Positions 1-9,016 of a DNA stretch of 64,000 nucleotides are shown here, in pieces (position 1 is the stretch's first letter; every line of letters begins with the position of its first letter). Position numbers and translations under genes: made by a program. The notes under the pieces are model-generated. The model did no database searches. It worked only from the letters and a program-made list of their open reading frames with translations, and was not told the DNA's origin. This DNA comes from Paenibacillus uliginis N3/975. GTDB taxonomy: Bacteria > Bacillota > Bacilli > Paenibacillales > Paenibacillaceae. Where the stretch lies: assembly GCF_900177425.1 (NCBI RefSeq), contig NZ_LT840184.1, positions 3,574,263-3,638,262 of the forward strand, read 5' to 3'.

Positions 1-1004
1 GCGGATAATACATCGGTAAACGCTTGTTTTAAGGTCTCTACGGAGATGTTGGCTTGGAGAGATTGCTTATGAATTTGAATTCCTTGATCTTTCAACATCC
101 TGGAAGTTCCAGAGATGAACTCATTCGTCGTTTGGTTTAAAAGTTCAATTTTTTTCAATACGATCTTTTGATTGTACAGGGCACTAGCTACCGTTACAGA
201 AATTTTCAAGGCTGAGATTGTCACGTTTTTAGCTCTGTCCACGCCTCGAATCAATTCTTTGTTGTTGCGAGAGACCACTTCAATCGCCATAATTCCCTGT
301 TGGTTGACGACCATCATTTGCTGCATATCCATCACCCGTTGACGAAGTGGGAATAGGACCTCTTCGGTAATGAAGCGAATTTTGTCTGGATCTTCATTGC
401 GAGCCTTGGCAGCTTCGATCTGCGATTCAATGGATGTGTCCATCAATGTACCAAGCTCGATTTCCTTTTGTAGCTTTTTGGTCAAATCGCGTAGCGCTTG
501 TTGTTCAATCTCGAGCGTCGTATTGTCATTCTTCAGGGTTGTTTTCCCTTTATCTAGGGAGACAACGATATCCGCAATCATCGCGTCAGCTTTCTGATAT
601 TTCAAGAAATAAGCGCGCAATGGATTGAATAATTTACCTAAGAATCCTGTTTTCGTAAAATCGATGACGCTTGGGTCCAGATCCTTTAATTGTATATGCA
701 ATTCAGTTAAGCCCTTCGCTACTTGACCGCCCTCATCTCCGGTTTTGGAAAGGTTACCTACTGAAACCTGCAGTAAATTGTTTTTACCTGAGGAAGTTCT
801 CATGGTATTCATGCCGAAACTGTCAATCGATTGCAGGATTTCTTTCCGCTTCTCCAGCGAATCTAGATCTAGATTCATGATTGAGGCGACATTGGATTCA
901 GCTAACGCTTGAAGTTTAGCCACCTCTTCGGGAACGGGTTTAACCTCTTGCTCAATAGCTGCTTGAATTTCTTCCGGACTCACAACTTCCATCGAAAATG
1001 ACAT
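1..1004 (-). CDS. TelA/KlaA-family toxic anion resistance protein (partial, C-terminus outside window)
   Basis: The frame is open on the minus strand from an ATG at 1004 with the ribosome binding site AAAGGAGG just upstream, and it runs off the start of the window after about 334 codons. The visible protein is soluble and mostly helical, with no signal peptide. It carries the patterns of the TelA/YaaN/YceH family (for example FLGKLFNPLRAYFLKY near residue 100, and the Gln/Met-rich stretch RVMDMQQMMVVNQQGI). Family members are linked to tellurite, colicin and envelope stress resistance, but the biochemical role is unsettled. It is the last visible gene of a four-gene operon, 23 bases after the VWA gene. 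The missing end prevents a length check. Confidence 0.85.
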   Translation of the reverse strand, partial: MSFSMEVVSPEEIQAAIEQEVKPVPEEVAKLQALAESNVASIMNLDLDSLEKRKEILQSIDSFGMNTMRTSSGKNNLLQVSVGNLSKTGDEGGQVAKGLTELHIQLKDLDPSVIDFTKTGFLGKLFNPLRAYFLKYQKADAMIADIVVSLDKGKTTLKNDNTTLEIEQQALRDLTKKLQKEIELGTLMDTSIESQIEAAKARNEDPDKIRFITEEVLFPLRQRVMDMQQMMVVNQQGIMAIEVVSRNNKELIRGVDRAKNVTISALKISVTVASALYNQKIVLKKIELLNQTTNEFISGTSRMLKDQGIQIHKQSLQANISVETLKQAFTDVLS

Positions 1005-1027
1005 AGGGATCCTCCTTTAGATTAGAG

Positions 1028-2713
1028 TTACATTTGAACGTTAAACAGGTTCGCAATTTTATAGACAACATCATCTGTATCTGCATTAATACTTGCTGCT
1101 TCATTAATACTCGAGATGTTCTGCAACGCTTGAATATCTGCATTATAGCCGATGGTGTATATCGGAACTTTGTAGGTTGCAACGAGATCCTTGATATCTT
1201 TGAGGGAGTGTCCTCGATTGGTCTCGCCATCACTTAGCACGAATATCATCGGCTTCATTGATGGATTGACGGCTTTCTCATCTTCAAGCATTTTTAATGC
1301 AACAATAATTCCATCAAATGTAGCCGTACCTCCGTCCGCTTGTAGGCTATTCACCGCACCAACGAACATGGATTGCTGCGTCGTGTCGTACTTTTGAATC
1401 GGCAAATTAATGGTTACATCATTGGAGTAAGAAACAAGACCGATGCTATTGTCTTTCCCCAAATATTTTTGTCCTTTTAGAAGCGATTCCTTTAATCGAT
1501 TAATGGGTTCACCGGCCATACTGCCTGATACATCTGTTACAAAAACAGCTGCAATCGGTTTACTTCCATTTTTCTTTTCTTTCCATATTTTTTGTGCGGA
1601 TGAAATGAGGCCACCTTCTATGACAGCGAGTTCTGATTTATAATCGTTTAGCTCATTAAATCCTTTTTCTTGAGCCATTTTTTGATATTTATCTTGCGTC
1701 ACAAATTCAGCAAATTTCTTAATCACATCTAATTTGTCCTTCGAGAGATCACCAAGCGCGTACAATGGACTGTCGTGTCTTATACCAAAGGGTGTAAATA
1801 CGTACCCGCTTTTTAAATCATCTGTGTTGAGATAGGTTTGATATTCCAGCACAAAGCCATCCAGCATACCCGATTTCGCAGCGTCGCGCATTTGAATGGT
1901 TGTCGAAGCAAGAAAAGGAACATTTTCTTGGAATTTCTCAAATCCTTGGACGGCTTTATCACTAAGGATATTCGAACTGTCATACGTATTGAGCGCTGTT
2001 ACAAGAAAGTTTAAGCCTGTTGAGCTTGCAAAAGGATCTGTATAGCCCATGCTGAACTCATTATTTGCGATCGCTTCCGTAACTGTTTTGACATTCACAG
2101 ATCCATAAGATGCTAGAAGAGCATCATGTTTCGCTTTTGAAATAACAATACCAGGAACGTTTCCTACGAGCCGCTCGGATATAAGTTGTGTTTTAACCCC
2201 GCTAGCCTTAACCATTTCGCCCCATAACTCATTCGAAGGGGTATACGCATCAGGTATATATTTGCCGGATTTAATATAGTCAACAGCCGTACCGGAGGCA
2301 ATATTACGAATCTTGACAGATGCAGGCTTCCCGTTCACTTGGATCTTCGCGTTATTAAACTCTGTTGCAACATCCGCTAGCCATCCATCCATTCCAGTTC
2401 CGGACTTCTCGGGTGAAGAGAATATCTCCACAAAATTTTTGGTCGTGTTATTCACTGTGATAGGGAACTTCGAAATATCCGGCAGTGTCTCTCCAACATC
2501 AGCTGGATTAATATCGATTTGACCTTTCACAGGTGTTTCGGTCGTCACGGAAATATTGGAGTAAAGCTTGTTAAGCTGCTTCCCTGCGTCTTCAGAAGTA
2601 ACCTGCGATTTCGTTTTCCCCAGGTTCGAGGTAAAGTTCACTCCAAGATAGACAAGGATAAATACGACAACTACCATTAAGACTGATACTAGAAATTTTT
2701 TCTTTCCAGTCAT
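1028..2713 (-). CDS. Membrane-anchored substrate-binding-like plus VWA domain protein
   Basis: The product is 561 residues when started at the ATG at 2713, which has GAGGTG six bases upstream; an in-frame GTG at 2722 lacks a good site. Residues about 8-25 form one membrane anchor. Residues about 90-350 resemble a periplasmic-binding-protein fold of the extracellular solute-binding type. Residues about 385-561 are a von Willebrand A domain with a complete MIDAS metal site: DVSGS near residue 393, a Thr in GGTATFDG and DGETNRG. The protein probably faces outward and binds a partner through a divalent metal. Genes of this architecture commonly sit beside telA in Bacilli. It lies between the XpaC-like gene (16-base gap) and telA. 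The ligand is unknown. Confidence 0.8.
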   Translation of the reverse strand: MTGKKKFLVSVLMVVVVFILVYLGVNFTSNLGKTKSQVTSEDAGKQLNKLYSNISVTTETPVKGQIDINPADVGETLPDISKFPITVNNTTKNFVEIFSSPEKSGTGMDGWLADVATEFNNAKIQVNGKPASVKIRNIASGTAVDYIKSGKYIPDAYTPSNELWGEMVKASGVKTQLISERLVGNVPGIVISKAKHDALLASYGSVNVKTVTEAIANNEFSMGYTDPFASSTGLNFLVTALNTYDSSNILSDKAVQGFEKFQENVPFLASTTIQMRDAAKSGMLDGFVLEYQTYLNTDDLKSGYVFTPFGIRHDSPLYALGDLSKDKLDVIKKFAEFVTQDKYQKMAQEKGFNELNDYKSELAVIEGGLISSAQKIWKEKKNGSKPIAAVFVTDVSGSMAGEPINRLKESLLKGQKYLGKDNSIGLVSYSNDVTINLPIQKYDTTQQSMFVGAVNSLQADGGTATFDGIIVALKMLEDEKAVNPSMKPMIFVLSDGETNRGHSLKDIKDLVATYKVPIYTIGYNADIQALQNISSINEAASINADTDDVVYKIANLFNVQM

Positions 2714-2728
2714 TCGCTGCACCTCACA

Positions 2729-3466
2729 CTATTTATAGTATTTTGTTTGCTTGATTAATGCGTCTAACTCCTGCATGCAAGACAGTTGTTCAATGTCTCC
2801 GGGTTCAATATTGTCCAAGCTGGATATCTCTAATAGAAGTCGATCGAGCTTTAATAGAATTTCCTCATTATTGGAAAGTGAGCTTTTCATGGATGAGAGG
2901 TAATCATGATATACGTTTGCTTTTTTCTGGAGAAGTTCTGTGGAAAAACCGGATGACTTGCGATTAATAATTTTATTGAATTCGGATTCGTCAAAGACAA
3001 GAAGAATGTTCAATATATTCCTAATGTTCAGGTAGAATAGATTCTCAACTTCTTGGGATACGGACGCAAACTTCTTAAAACTCATCTCTGTTTCTTCAAA
3101 TCGCTGCTTCAGAACATGGATCAGGGTACTTTTCCTCTTCTGCATTCGCTCCATTTGTTCTAAGGCCAAACTTATATCACTTTCGATTCCTTTTACATGT
3201 CGATATTGAGATAGATTTTCGACATATTCTTCGTACGTTTTGATTTCTTTTACAGGAATCATGACGGGTTTCTTGAACAGTAAATGATAGATTCCGTATA
3301 CGAGTACCCATGCGCTGGCAAATAGTAATGTAACACCCGTTGCTGTTGAGAGGGCGCTTGTTCCGATCCGTACGCCTATGAACCCAGGTGAGAGTACGAG
3401 GATATTAACTACAGCTACGATAAGCATTAGACCTATTAGTTTGATCATATTTGTACTAGACAACAT
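2729..3466 (-). CDS. XpaC-like membrane protein with coiled coil
   Basis: The start is ATG 3466, four bases after GAGGAGG; a longer frame to 3496 lacks such a site. The 245-residue product has two hydrophobic segments at about residues 8-28 and 38-60. A long charged, heptad-rich helical region follows (about 80-240), probably cytoplasmic. Order, size and position resemble XpaC (5-bromo-4-chloroindolyl phosphate hydrolysis family), which sits next to the telA homologue yaaN in Bacillus subtilis. Sequence similarity by eye is modest, so the family call is tentative while membrane protein plus coiled coil is secure. It is gene two of the operon, 53 bases after the HTH gene. Confidence 0.55.
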   Translation of the reverse strand: MLSSTNMIKLIGLMLIVAVVNILVLSPGFIGVRIGTSALSTATGVTLLFASAWVLVYGIYHLLFKKPVMIPVKEIKTYEEYVENLSQYRHVKGIESDISLALEQMERMQKRKSTLIHVLKQRFEETEMSFKKFASVSQEVENLFYLNIRNILNILLVFDESEFNKIINRKSSGFSTELLQKKANVYHDYLSSMKSSLSNNEEILLKLDRLLLEISSLDNIEPGDIEQLSCMQELDALIKQTKYYK

Positions 3467-3519
3467 TAATCCTCCTCTGCAAATATTACAGGACAAGTTA
3501 GCAATGAACGAGGGTATAT

Positions 3520-4104
3520 TTAGATTTCAGATGCCTTGCGATGGCGTCGTGCAATGGTCGATAATGAGTTGTTATGTGATCTATGAAGGTTCTCAGGTTC
3601 TTCTAGGATTGCTTCTTCTTGAACGAAATAAGTATGTATCTCCATCCACTGGTTTTTCATCACTGCATTATATCTACGTTGCATTCCAGAAAAAGTAACA
3701 AGCAATATCCCATCCGATTTACGAATCTCACTTGGACTAAACTCACCGCGCTCTAGAGCTTTACGAATGGTCGCTCCCCCGCCTTCGATTCCCCACAGTC
3801 GAGCCGCTTCGGATAAACCGAATACTTCATTAACGCTGATGCCATACGGAGGAAAAGATGGAATGGGACCTTGAATCATAGAGAGCTCATCTTTCGCAAA
3901 TACCTGTCTATGGTCTTGCAACCTTTCCCCTTGAACATCGTAAGAAATAACAGAAATGATTACTTTTCCATCTCGTTCCAGGAGTTCACGAACCATTTGT
4001 AAATCCTCTAACGGCATGATCTCGTCCCGGTCAGGAAAAATAGATGCAGGCCACAGTCTTTCCCCATTCGATAAAATGACCTGAAAACACAATAGATGCT
4101 CCAT
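3520..4104 (-). CDS. Helix-turn-helix protein, first gene of the telA operon
   Basis: The 194-residue product starts at ATG 4104, five bases after GGAGG; the ATG twelve bases further up overlaps that site and is unlikely. The N-terminal half (residues 1-95) is a small soluble domain I do not recognise. Residues about 98-150 form a helix-turn-helix unit of the type seen in small bacterial DNA-binding proteins (NEVFGLSEAARLWGIEG, then GATIRKAL, then RKSDGILLVTFSGMQRRY). As gene one, directly behind a palindrome that overlaps the promoter, it is a good candidate autoregulator of the operon. That role is inference. Confidence 0.65.
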   Translation of the reverse strand: MEHLLCFQVILSNGERLWPASIFPDRDEIMPLEDLQMVRELLERDGKVIISVISYDVQGERLQDHRQVFAKDELSMIQGPIPSFPPYGISVNEVFGLSEAARLWGIEGGGATIRKALERGEFSPSEIRKSDGILLVTFSGMQRRYNAVMKNQWMEIHTYFVQEEAILEEPENLHRSHNNSLSTIARRHRKASEI

Positions 4105-4149
4105 AAATTCCTCCATCTATGTTCCAAGTAATGGTATTCCATTATGGAG

Positions 4150-4179
4150 ATAATACCATTGTCACGAAATCGTGACAAT
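4150..4179 (-). promoter_or_regulatory. Sigma-A promoter with overlapping palindromic operator for the telA operon
   Basis: On the minus strand TTGTCA (4178-4173) and TATTAT (4155-4150) are separated by 17 bases, a near-ideal promoter about 45 bases before the HTH gene. A perfect inverted repeat with half-site ATTGTCACGA and a 2-base spacer spans 4158-4179, covering the -35 box. A second inverted repeat, AATGGTATT at 4130-4138 against AATACCATT at 4152-4160, lies over the -10 and start site. A repressor bound to either would block transcription. Confidence 0.7.
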
Positions 4180-4300
4180 TAAAATATTTAATACCATGTC
4201 CCATGGGTATGAACAAAATAAGGAATAGACGGTGGATTCCACACAATTTCACAAATTCAATTATGACAAAAACAGCGTCCCCCTATGTTGCCAAACAAAA

Positions 4301-4328
4301 AAACTTCTGCATCCAATCGCAGAAGTTT
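4301..4328 (-). terminator. Intrinsic terminator after the amidohydrolase gene
   Basis: A perfect 10-bp stem (AAACTTCTGC, 4301-4310, with 4319-4328) and an 8-base loop are followed on the minus strand by TTTTGTTT. It sits 48 bases past the end of the amidohydrolase gene. Part of the stem and the sequence just before it match sequence beside the yyaL relic at 8.7 kb. Confidence 0.75.
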
Positions 4329-4372
4329 CTAAATAGTTTCCATGAATATCCCATCAATGGAAGTACGTGCAG
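4328..4372 (-). repeat. Degenerate yyaL (DUF255) relic, copy D
   Basis: About 40 bases directly before the terminator match the relic copies at 8718-8755 and 10405-10440. On the minus strand the shared core reads CATTGATGGGATRTTC followed by GGAAACTATTTAG, a decayed form of the Cys-His-Trp-Cys-His segment of the YyaL thioredoxin domain. Taken alone this copy would be unrecognisable; the call rests on the longer copy A. Confidence 0.5.
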
Positions 4373-4376
4373 GTCA

Positions 4377-5252
4377 TTAGAGCGCCGAAATCCGCTGCTG
4401 GATACGCGGAAACAGCCCAAAGGCATTCTCGTAAAATACTTTATCGTGGTGTTGCTCAGGCACCAGTCGGCGGACGAATTCCGCATACAGGTCGATTGGC
4501 GCGAGCGGCCAATCGGTTCCGAACAGCATTTTCTCGTAATGATCAGAATATACCAGCGCCCGGCGAAAATGGTCCATGAACAGAGGTTCGTTCATGAACC
4601 GTTCAAAATGGGGCCGATCGCCGACAACGAGGCCGGACAAATCGGCATAAACGTTCGGATTCTTGGCCACCACTTCGGCAGCGTCCATCACCCAGGGATC
4701 GCCCAGATGGCAGATCATAAAGTTCACGCCACGCTGCTGGTAAGCTAATTCATCCACGGTAAGAGGATGCGAATACTTGAGTAATCCATTCATCGAGTAC
4801 GTATCGCCGGTATGAATGACCACGGGCACGCGGTACTTGGCAGCCAGCTCATATATCGGTGAATAGATTTTGTCATGGACGTAATGATGATAGTACCCGG
4901 CATATAGCTTAATTCCCGCTACCTCGGGAGCTTGCAGCCGCGATTCGATTCGATCCAGCTCCTCTTGGGCGTGCTTCCCTGTGAGCATGTTCGGATTGAT
5001 GCCCACGCATTCCATTAAGTACGGTGGAACACTGTCTTCCAAGTCAAGGCCCATTGGATTGGGTGAAGTAGAGTCGGGAAAGGCTCCCTTCGTTTGTTCC
5101 GTAACCCCCATTCCAATGCCGAGAACGACGTCGTTCTTGTCAAACTCCGCCTTGAGGCCAGCGGCTGTGTAATCGACTTTGGAAAGATCTCTCGCTGTTT
5201 GATGAAAGCTGTCGATGTCGGACAGATGAATGTGAATATCAATAATTGGCAT
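4377..5252 (-). CDS. Amidohydrolase family protein (TIM-barrel metal-dependent hydrolase)
   Basis: The 291-residue product starts at ATG 5252, behind AAGGAG, overlapping the end of the upstream gene by 14 bases, so the two are translationally coupled. It has the amidohydrolase-2 pattern: HIHL near the start (metal ligands), a possible Lys in GIKLYAGYYHH, His in VVIHTGD and MICHLGDP, and Asp in LFGTDWPLAP near the end. No signal peptide is visible, so it is cytoplasmic. Relatives decarboxylate or hydrolyse small carboxylated or lactone substrates; the substrate here cannot be read from sequence. Overlap with the GNAT fusion suggests a shared pathway. Confidence 0.8.
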   Translation of the reverse strand: MPIIDIHIHLSDIDSFHQTARDLSKVDYTAAGLKAEFDKNDVVLGIGMGVTEQTKGAFPDSTSPNPMGLDLEDSVPPYLMECVGINPNMLTGKHAQEELDRIESRLQAPEVAGIKLYAGYYHHYVHDKIYSPIYELAAKYRVPVVIHTGDTYSMNGLLKYSHPLTVDELAYQQRGVNFMICHLGDPWVMDAAEVVAKNPNVYADLSGLVVGDRPHFERFMNEPLFMDHFRRALVYSDHYEKMLFGTDWPLAPIDLYAEFVRRLVPEQHHDKVFYENAFGLFPRIQQRISAL

Positions 5253-8200
5253 TAGTGTTCTCCTTTTCGTCAGTAGGACTAGCAAAGGTCAGCTTCAGAA
5301 GGCCACGTACATCTTCTAGATTCAGCGTGTTCTCCCCCAAGATCAAGAAGGTCGGCTGTGTCCAAGCGGTTTCTCCATTCAGAAGTGGAAGATGGTGATT
5401 CACACCGTAAGTGAACACCTTATTGTTCACATAAGAGGAAGCCCTCTGATTGGGATAACTATTCACAATATGCAGCATGTCCTTACGTGAATCCGCACAG
5501 ATTCGTAAGAGCCCCTTGGACTCCAGATGAGCCTCCACCTTACCAAGAAGGAACTTGCCTTCCTCGGGAAGTTCCATCCATCCTTCAGAAAAGATAGGCG
5601 AAGGCTTGAAGTAACTATCCTCCGATAGAGCATACTGCGGCAGGATCAAGCCACTTCCGTTGCTCACCGAATGCAGTACACAAAGCACAGGAACACCAGG
5701 CAGCATTAGATAATGCTGATTGATCGTGATCCCCCGGTTCGCTTCCTGCTTCTCGATGGAAGTGGTTATCCGTAGTCCCTTCCATACGTTGCCGTGAACA
5801 TCAATCCGCTCCGCCCAAGCCATAGTTCTCGGCTCCTGCTGCCGACTGAATCCACCCAGACCGGGAATTCCCACGCCGAGCCCACCGTGCCAAGGATTCC
5901 ACCAGGAACGCGGGACCGCTTCCGGATAGGAGCTGTCGAGCCATTCTTCTCCTTTGTGCTTCAGGGAATGCACGATGCTCCCGAACTCAGGGGTAGCCGC
6001 TATTGAGAGAACTCCGTTGCTTACCGTGTAGATGGAACCAGCCAGGCCTTCTTCCATCGCGCAAACGACGGTTGTTTCCGTCTGAGGGAACCAGACACCC
6101 GACCGCTCCTGAACGCGATCCTCTCCGCGATAGACGACCCGGATCTTCCTACCGAATTCGCTATATCCCGTCAATTCCATTTCCTCAGGAGAGAGCTCAA
6201 AGCCCGCGGAGCGTAAATCCTGCTCCCTTTGCAACTCGATATCAGCCGCTATCCGCTCCGCTCCGCCATCGTTTTGCACATACAGTTCTAGGCTCCCAGC
6301 AAGCGGAATCATCTTTCTTTCGATTAGTTCTGCATGAAGCGCCCCCGCCGCAAACGGATTTCCGCCGCCGAGCGTTAATTCAAAATGATCGTCCAGCACC
6401 GGTACGACCGGATTCCGCTGTTTCTGGGCGAAGGAACGGAAATCCGACCAATTGGCGAAGGTATTCAGAGCAAACACAGTCACCTTCGTCCGCACGACAT
6501 CTCCGGCCGGAATTCGGCCAAGATTATGCTCCAGCCCAAGCGGATATTCCGGGCGAAGCAGCTTCAGAGAAGGGTCCCAGCAAATTCCGCATGTGACGTT
6601 CTCTTCCTTGCAGAACAGCCAGTTCTCCGTGATCTGGGAGCTGTCCCAATGACTCGGATCGCCAGCGTAAGCGTCGCCCATGTCCACGTAATGGCCCTGG
6701 TATGGCAGGATGAGCCGTTTGCCGAAGAAACCGAAATTCGTCAACACATACATGGTCTCTTCCAGCGCTTTGTTGGTGGTATTGCAGATCTCATGATGAA
6801 ACTCAGCAATTCCGTTTGCGAACAGCTTGGTTACCGATTTTATCTCTACGCCCGGGAATTCTTCCGACTCGTAGAGGGCTTCGAGAATCTGGCTCTCCCC
6901 TTCCGAATAGATCTTTATTTCTTTGGCACGCTTCTTTGAGAATTCTTCCGCGAAGGGCTTGCCTAGCTTCGGAAAGGTCCACCAGAAGTTGTGGCTGGAG
7001 CCGGGATATTCGATCCACATTCCATTGTCGATCTTGTTGAAATGGAGAGAGAATGCGCCATTCACAGCTACCCACTGATCCCCATCCTCTCCACCAAAAC
7101 GGCCATATCTTCCCTTCATTAGAACAGATAGTTTACTTGTGAAGGAGACGGCGTTCTCTCCCGCTGGAATAGCCGTCACCTCAACATCTCGTGAGTAGAG
7201 CCCGTAGGACCGCAGGGTAAAGGATACCGGTACAGAGGCTTTGCTCTTAGCCGGAACCGTAAAGCGTACCGCACGATCTGCCCATTCCAGGAATTCATCC
7301 TCCGGCAAGTCAAAAGCGAACTCCGCTTCCGAGGCAAAATTATTCTCCACATTCAAATATAGTTCGGCCGGAAAGCCCGGATACAGCTCCCGGGTTGGTA
7401 GCGCTATCTTCATCTTGACCGGAAATTTAGGAGCGACGCCAATACGGAACTCAGCCCGCTTGCCTCCGATGATCCATTTGCTCATAACAACGGGATGGGT
7501 CTTCTTATCGTTCTGTTCCTCCCGAACAGGATCAAGCTCAAACTCACCCTCCACGGTGATCGTTTCTCCCGGAGCAAGCGTTGGCACAGCGGCCAAGGCA
7601 AAACGAATATTCTTGTCGTTCTGGCCCTTGATCTCAATCGCCAGCTCGGTAGCAGATCGATTCTTGATGTGATAGCAAATCTTATAGGCCGAGCCAAACA
7701 CAAGATCGTGGTCTTCGATCTCAGTCGAGATTTCATAGTCGGGTGTGTCAAGAGCGGTCAGCCCGCGACCGGTCTTCTCGAATTCTGCCCGCAAGGAGAG
7801 TTCTCCTTTTTGCCAAGTGTAATCAAAGAAATCAAAGCCACGCTCCCGACGTCCATCCGGCTGGATGGGGAGTTCGCGGGTGCTATCCGCGTACCAATCC
7901 AGCTCCTCGAAATAAGGAGCAAGCGCTTCCGTTTGTAGAACGGTTGGAATGAAGTTCATCAGATGGACGTAATCTTCATTTTTTTCCCAGAAGAACCCGC
8001 ATTTCTTATACATCGGCACAGCCTTGGTGTTGCCTGCCCAGGTAAACAGATCAAGACGCGGCCAACCCGCTTCGACTGTCTTTCGGACGGCGTTCAAAAT
8101 CAGATTGCGGCCGACCTTGTTACCGTGATAATCGGGTCGCACATTCAATAGCGGCACATACAAGGCCCCTTCGTCTTGGCGGTAGTGAGCGAAACTACAT

Positions 8201-8409
8201 AAGCCGACAACCTCCTTGCCATCGACGGCGAGAAACACATTAAGATTGGACGAAATCTCCATCTCTCTGCGCACACTATCCTCTGTTCTTTGATTGGTGC
8301 CTCCTCCCCAGCTTTCGTTGCTGCGGTTCCACATCTCAGCGACCGCTCTAGCGTAGGAAGGATCGTATTCGATAATGCGGATTTGTGCCGCAGTGGTATT
8401 TTCTGTCAT
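5239..8409 (-). CDS. GNAT acetyltransferase fused to a large beta-rich region (1056 aa)
   Basis: The start is ATG 8409, behind GGGAGATG. Residues about 10-150 are a GNAT N-acetyltransferase domain, with the acetyl-CoA loop pattern in VRPDYHGNKVGRNLI and the C-terminal motif PMYKKCGFFWEKN. The following 900 residues contain no second enzyme I recognise. They look like beta-sandwich modules (about 200-430) and then a region rich in aromatic and Gly residues (for example SHNFWWTFPKLG, PRSWWNPWHGGLG), reminiscent of carbohydrate-active or sugar-binding proteins. No signal peptide or membrane segment is visible, so the protein appears cytoplasmic. The overlapping amidohydrolase gene forms its only operon partner. 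Function is unknown beyond acetyl transfer. Confidence 0.7.
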   Translation of the reverse strand: MTENTTAAQIRIIEYDPSYARAVAEMWNRSNESWGGGTNQRTEDSVRREMEISSNLNVFLAVDGKEVVGLCSFAHYRQDEGALYVPLLNVRPDYHGNKVGRNLILNAVRKTVEAGWPRLDLFTWAGNTKAVPMYKKCGFFWEKNEDYVHLMNFIPTVLQTEALAPYFEELDWYADSTRELPIQPDGRRERGFDFFDYTWQKGELSLRAEFEKTGRGLTALDTPDYEISTEIEDHDLVFGSAYKICYHIKNRSATELAIEIKGQNDKNIRFALAAVPTLAPGETITVEGEFELDPVREEQNDKKTHPVVMSKWIIGGKRAEFRIGVAPKFPVKMKIALPTRELYPGFPAELYLNVENNFASEAEFAFDLPEDEFLEWADRAVRFTVPAKSKASVPVSFTLRSYGLYSRDVEVTAIPAGENAVSFTSKLSVLMKGRYGRFGGEDGDQWVAVNGAFSLHFNKIDNGMWIEYPGSSHNFWWTFPKLGKPFAEEFSKKRAKEIKIYSEGESQILEALYESEEFPGVEIKSVTKLFANGIAEFHHEICNTTNKALEETMYVLTNFGFFGKRLILPYQGHYVDMGDAYAGDPSHWDSSQITENWLFCKEENVTCGICWDPSLKLLRPEYPLGLEHNLGRIPAGDVVRTKVTVFALNTFANWSDFRSFAQKQRNPVVPVLDDHFELTLGGGNPFAAGALHAELIERKMIPLAGSLELYVQNDGGAERIAADIELQREQDLRSAGFELSPEEMELTGYSEFGRKIRVVYRGEDRVQERSGVWFPQTETTVVCAMEEGLAGSIYTVSNGVLSIAATPEFGSIVHSLKHKGEEWLDSSYPEAVPRSWWNPWHGGLGVGIPGLGGFSRQQEPRTMAWAERIDVHGNVWKGLRITTSIEKQEANRGITINQHYLMLPGVPVLCVLHSVSNGSGLILPQYALSEDSYFKPSPIFSEGWMELPEEGKFLLGKVEAHLESKGLLRICADSRKDMLHIVNSYPNQRASSYVNNKVFTYGVNHHLPLLNGETAWTQPTFLILGENTLNLEDVRGLLKLTFASPTDEKENTNANY

Positions 8410-8717
8410 GAAATCATCTCCCTACTTTTTAAAATATGAGTATGTATTCGTAAGTTATTCTGGATGGCATCTCTACGCTTAAATCGAAGCGATCGGCTTC
8501 ACATCAAACAACTAATCTTTAATTCAGTGCTTTCGCTTACGTAACTTTCACAACGATTCTTGAAATGATAGAATACGATTGAACACGAATACACTTTTAT
8601 TGATAACTGTCCTATGAGTCCTAATTATACTATTAATGGAAGAATATGAAGAGAACTAAAACACTTTCTCCTCAACAAAAAACTCCCGCGAGTACAAAGC
8701 CGCAGAAGCTTCTAAAA

Positions 8718-8915
8718 AATGATTCCCGTGAACATCCTATCAATGACAAGTATGTGTGTATCATTCAACTATACCCAACAGATAGAAAATAGACTTATTT
8801 TCTCGTCTCGCTGTATCAAACGCTTCCTCACTCCACGCGTACCAGTTGACTGGATTGTAAACGTACTGAAGCAAATACGGCGATTAATCTATTGGGTATA
8901 TGATTCGTTTTTCAC
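8718..8915 (-). pseudogene. Relic of the 5' part of a yyaL/DUF255 thioredoxin-domain gene, copy A
   Basis: Minus-strand translation, read through stops, gives SPYLLQYVYNP, then VNWYAWSEEAFDTARRENK, then a decayed TCHWxxVxxxHF. This follows the conserved N-terminus of YyaL (SPYLLQ, NPVDWY, WxEEAF, REDKP, CHWCHVM). Several stops and gaps show it is dead. Only about the first 70 codons remain, and nothing of the rest of the roughly 680-residue gene is nearby. Shorter copies lie at 4.3, 10.4 and 11.7 kb. The remainder of the 8410-9016 intergenic region shows only AT-rich promoter-like sequence. Confidence 0.75.
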
Positions 8916-9016
8916 AACCCGAAAAGGCTTTTTATTCTGGTAAAAAACATCAAAAGTGAGTGGTTCGTGTAGTTTATAATCTTGTTGTTATTATTAACTA
9001 TATAGGAGATGAAAAT

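Noticed and set aside
6003..6939. Long plus-strand ORFs (197 and 184 codons) opposite the GNAT fusion gene
   Set aside because: They are antisense to a clearly coding 1056-codon gene, have no ribosome binding site and no domain pattern.
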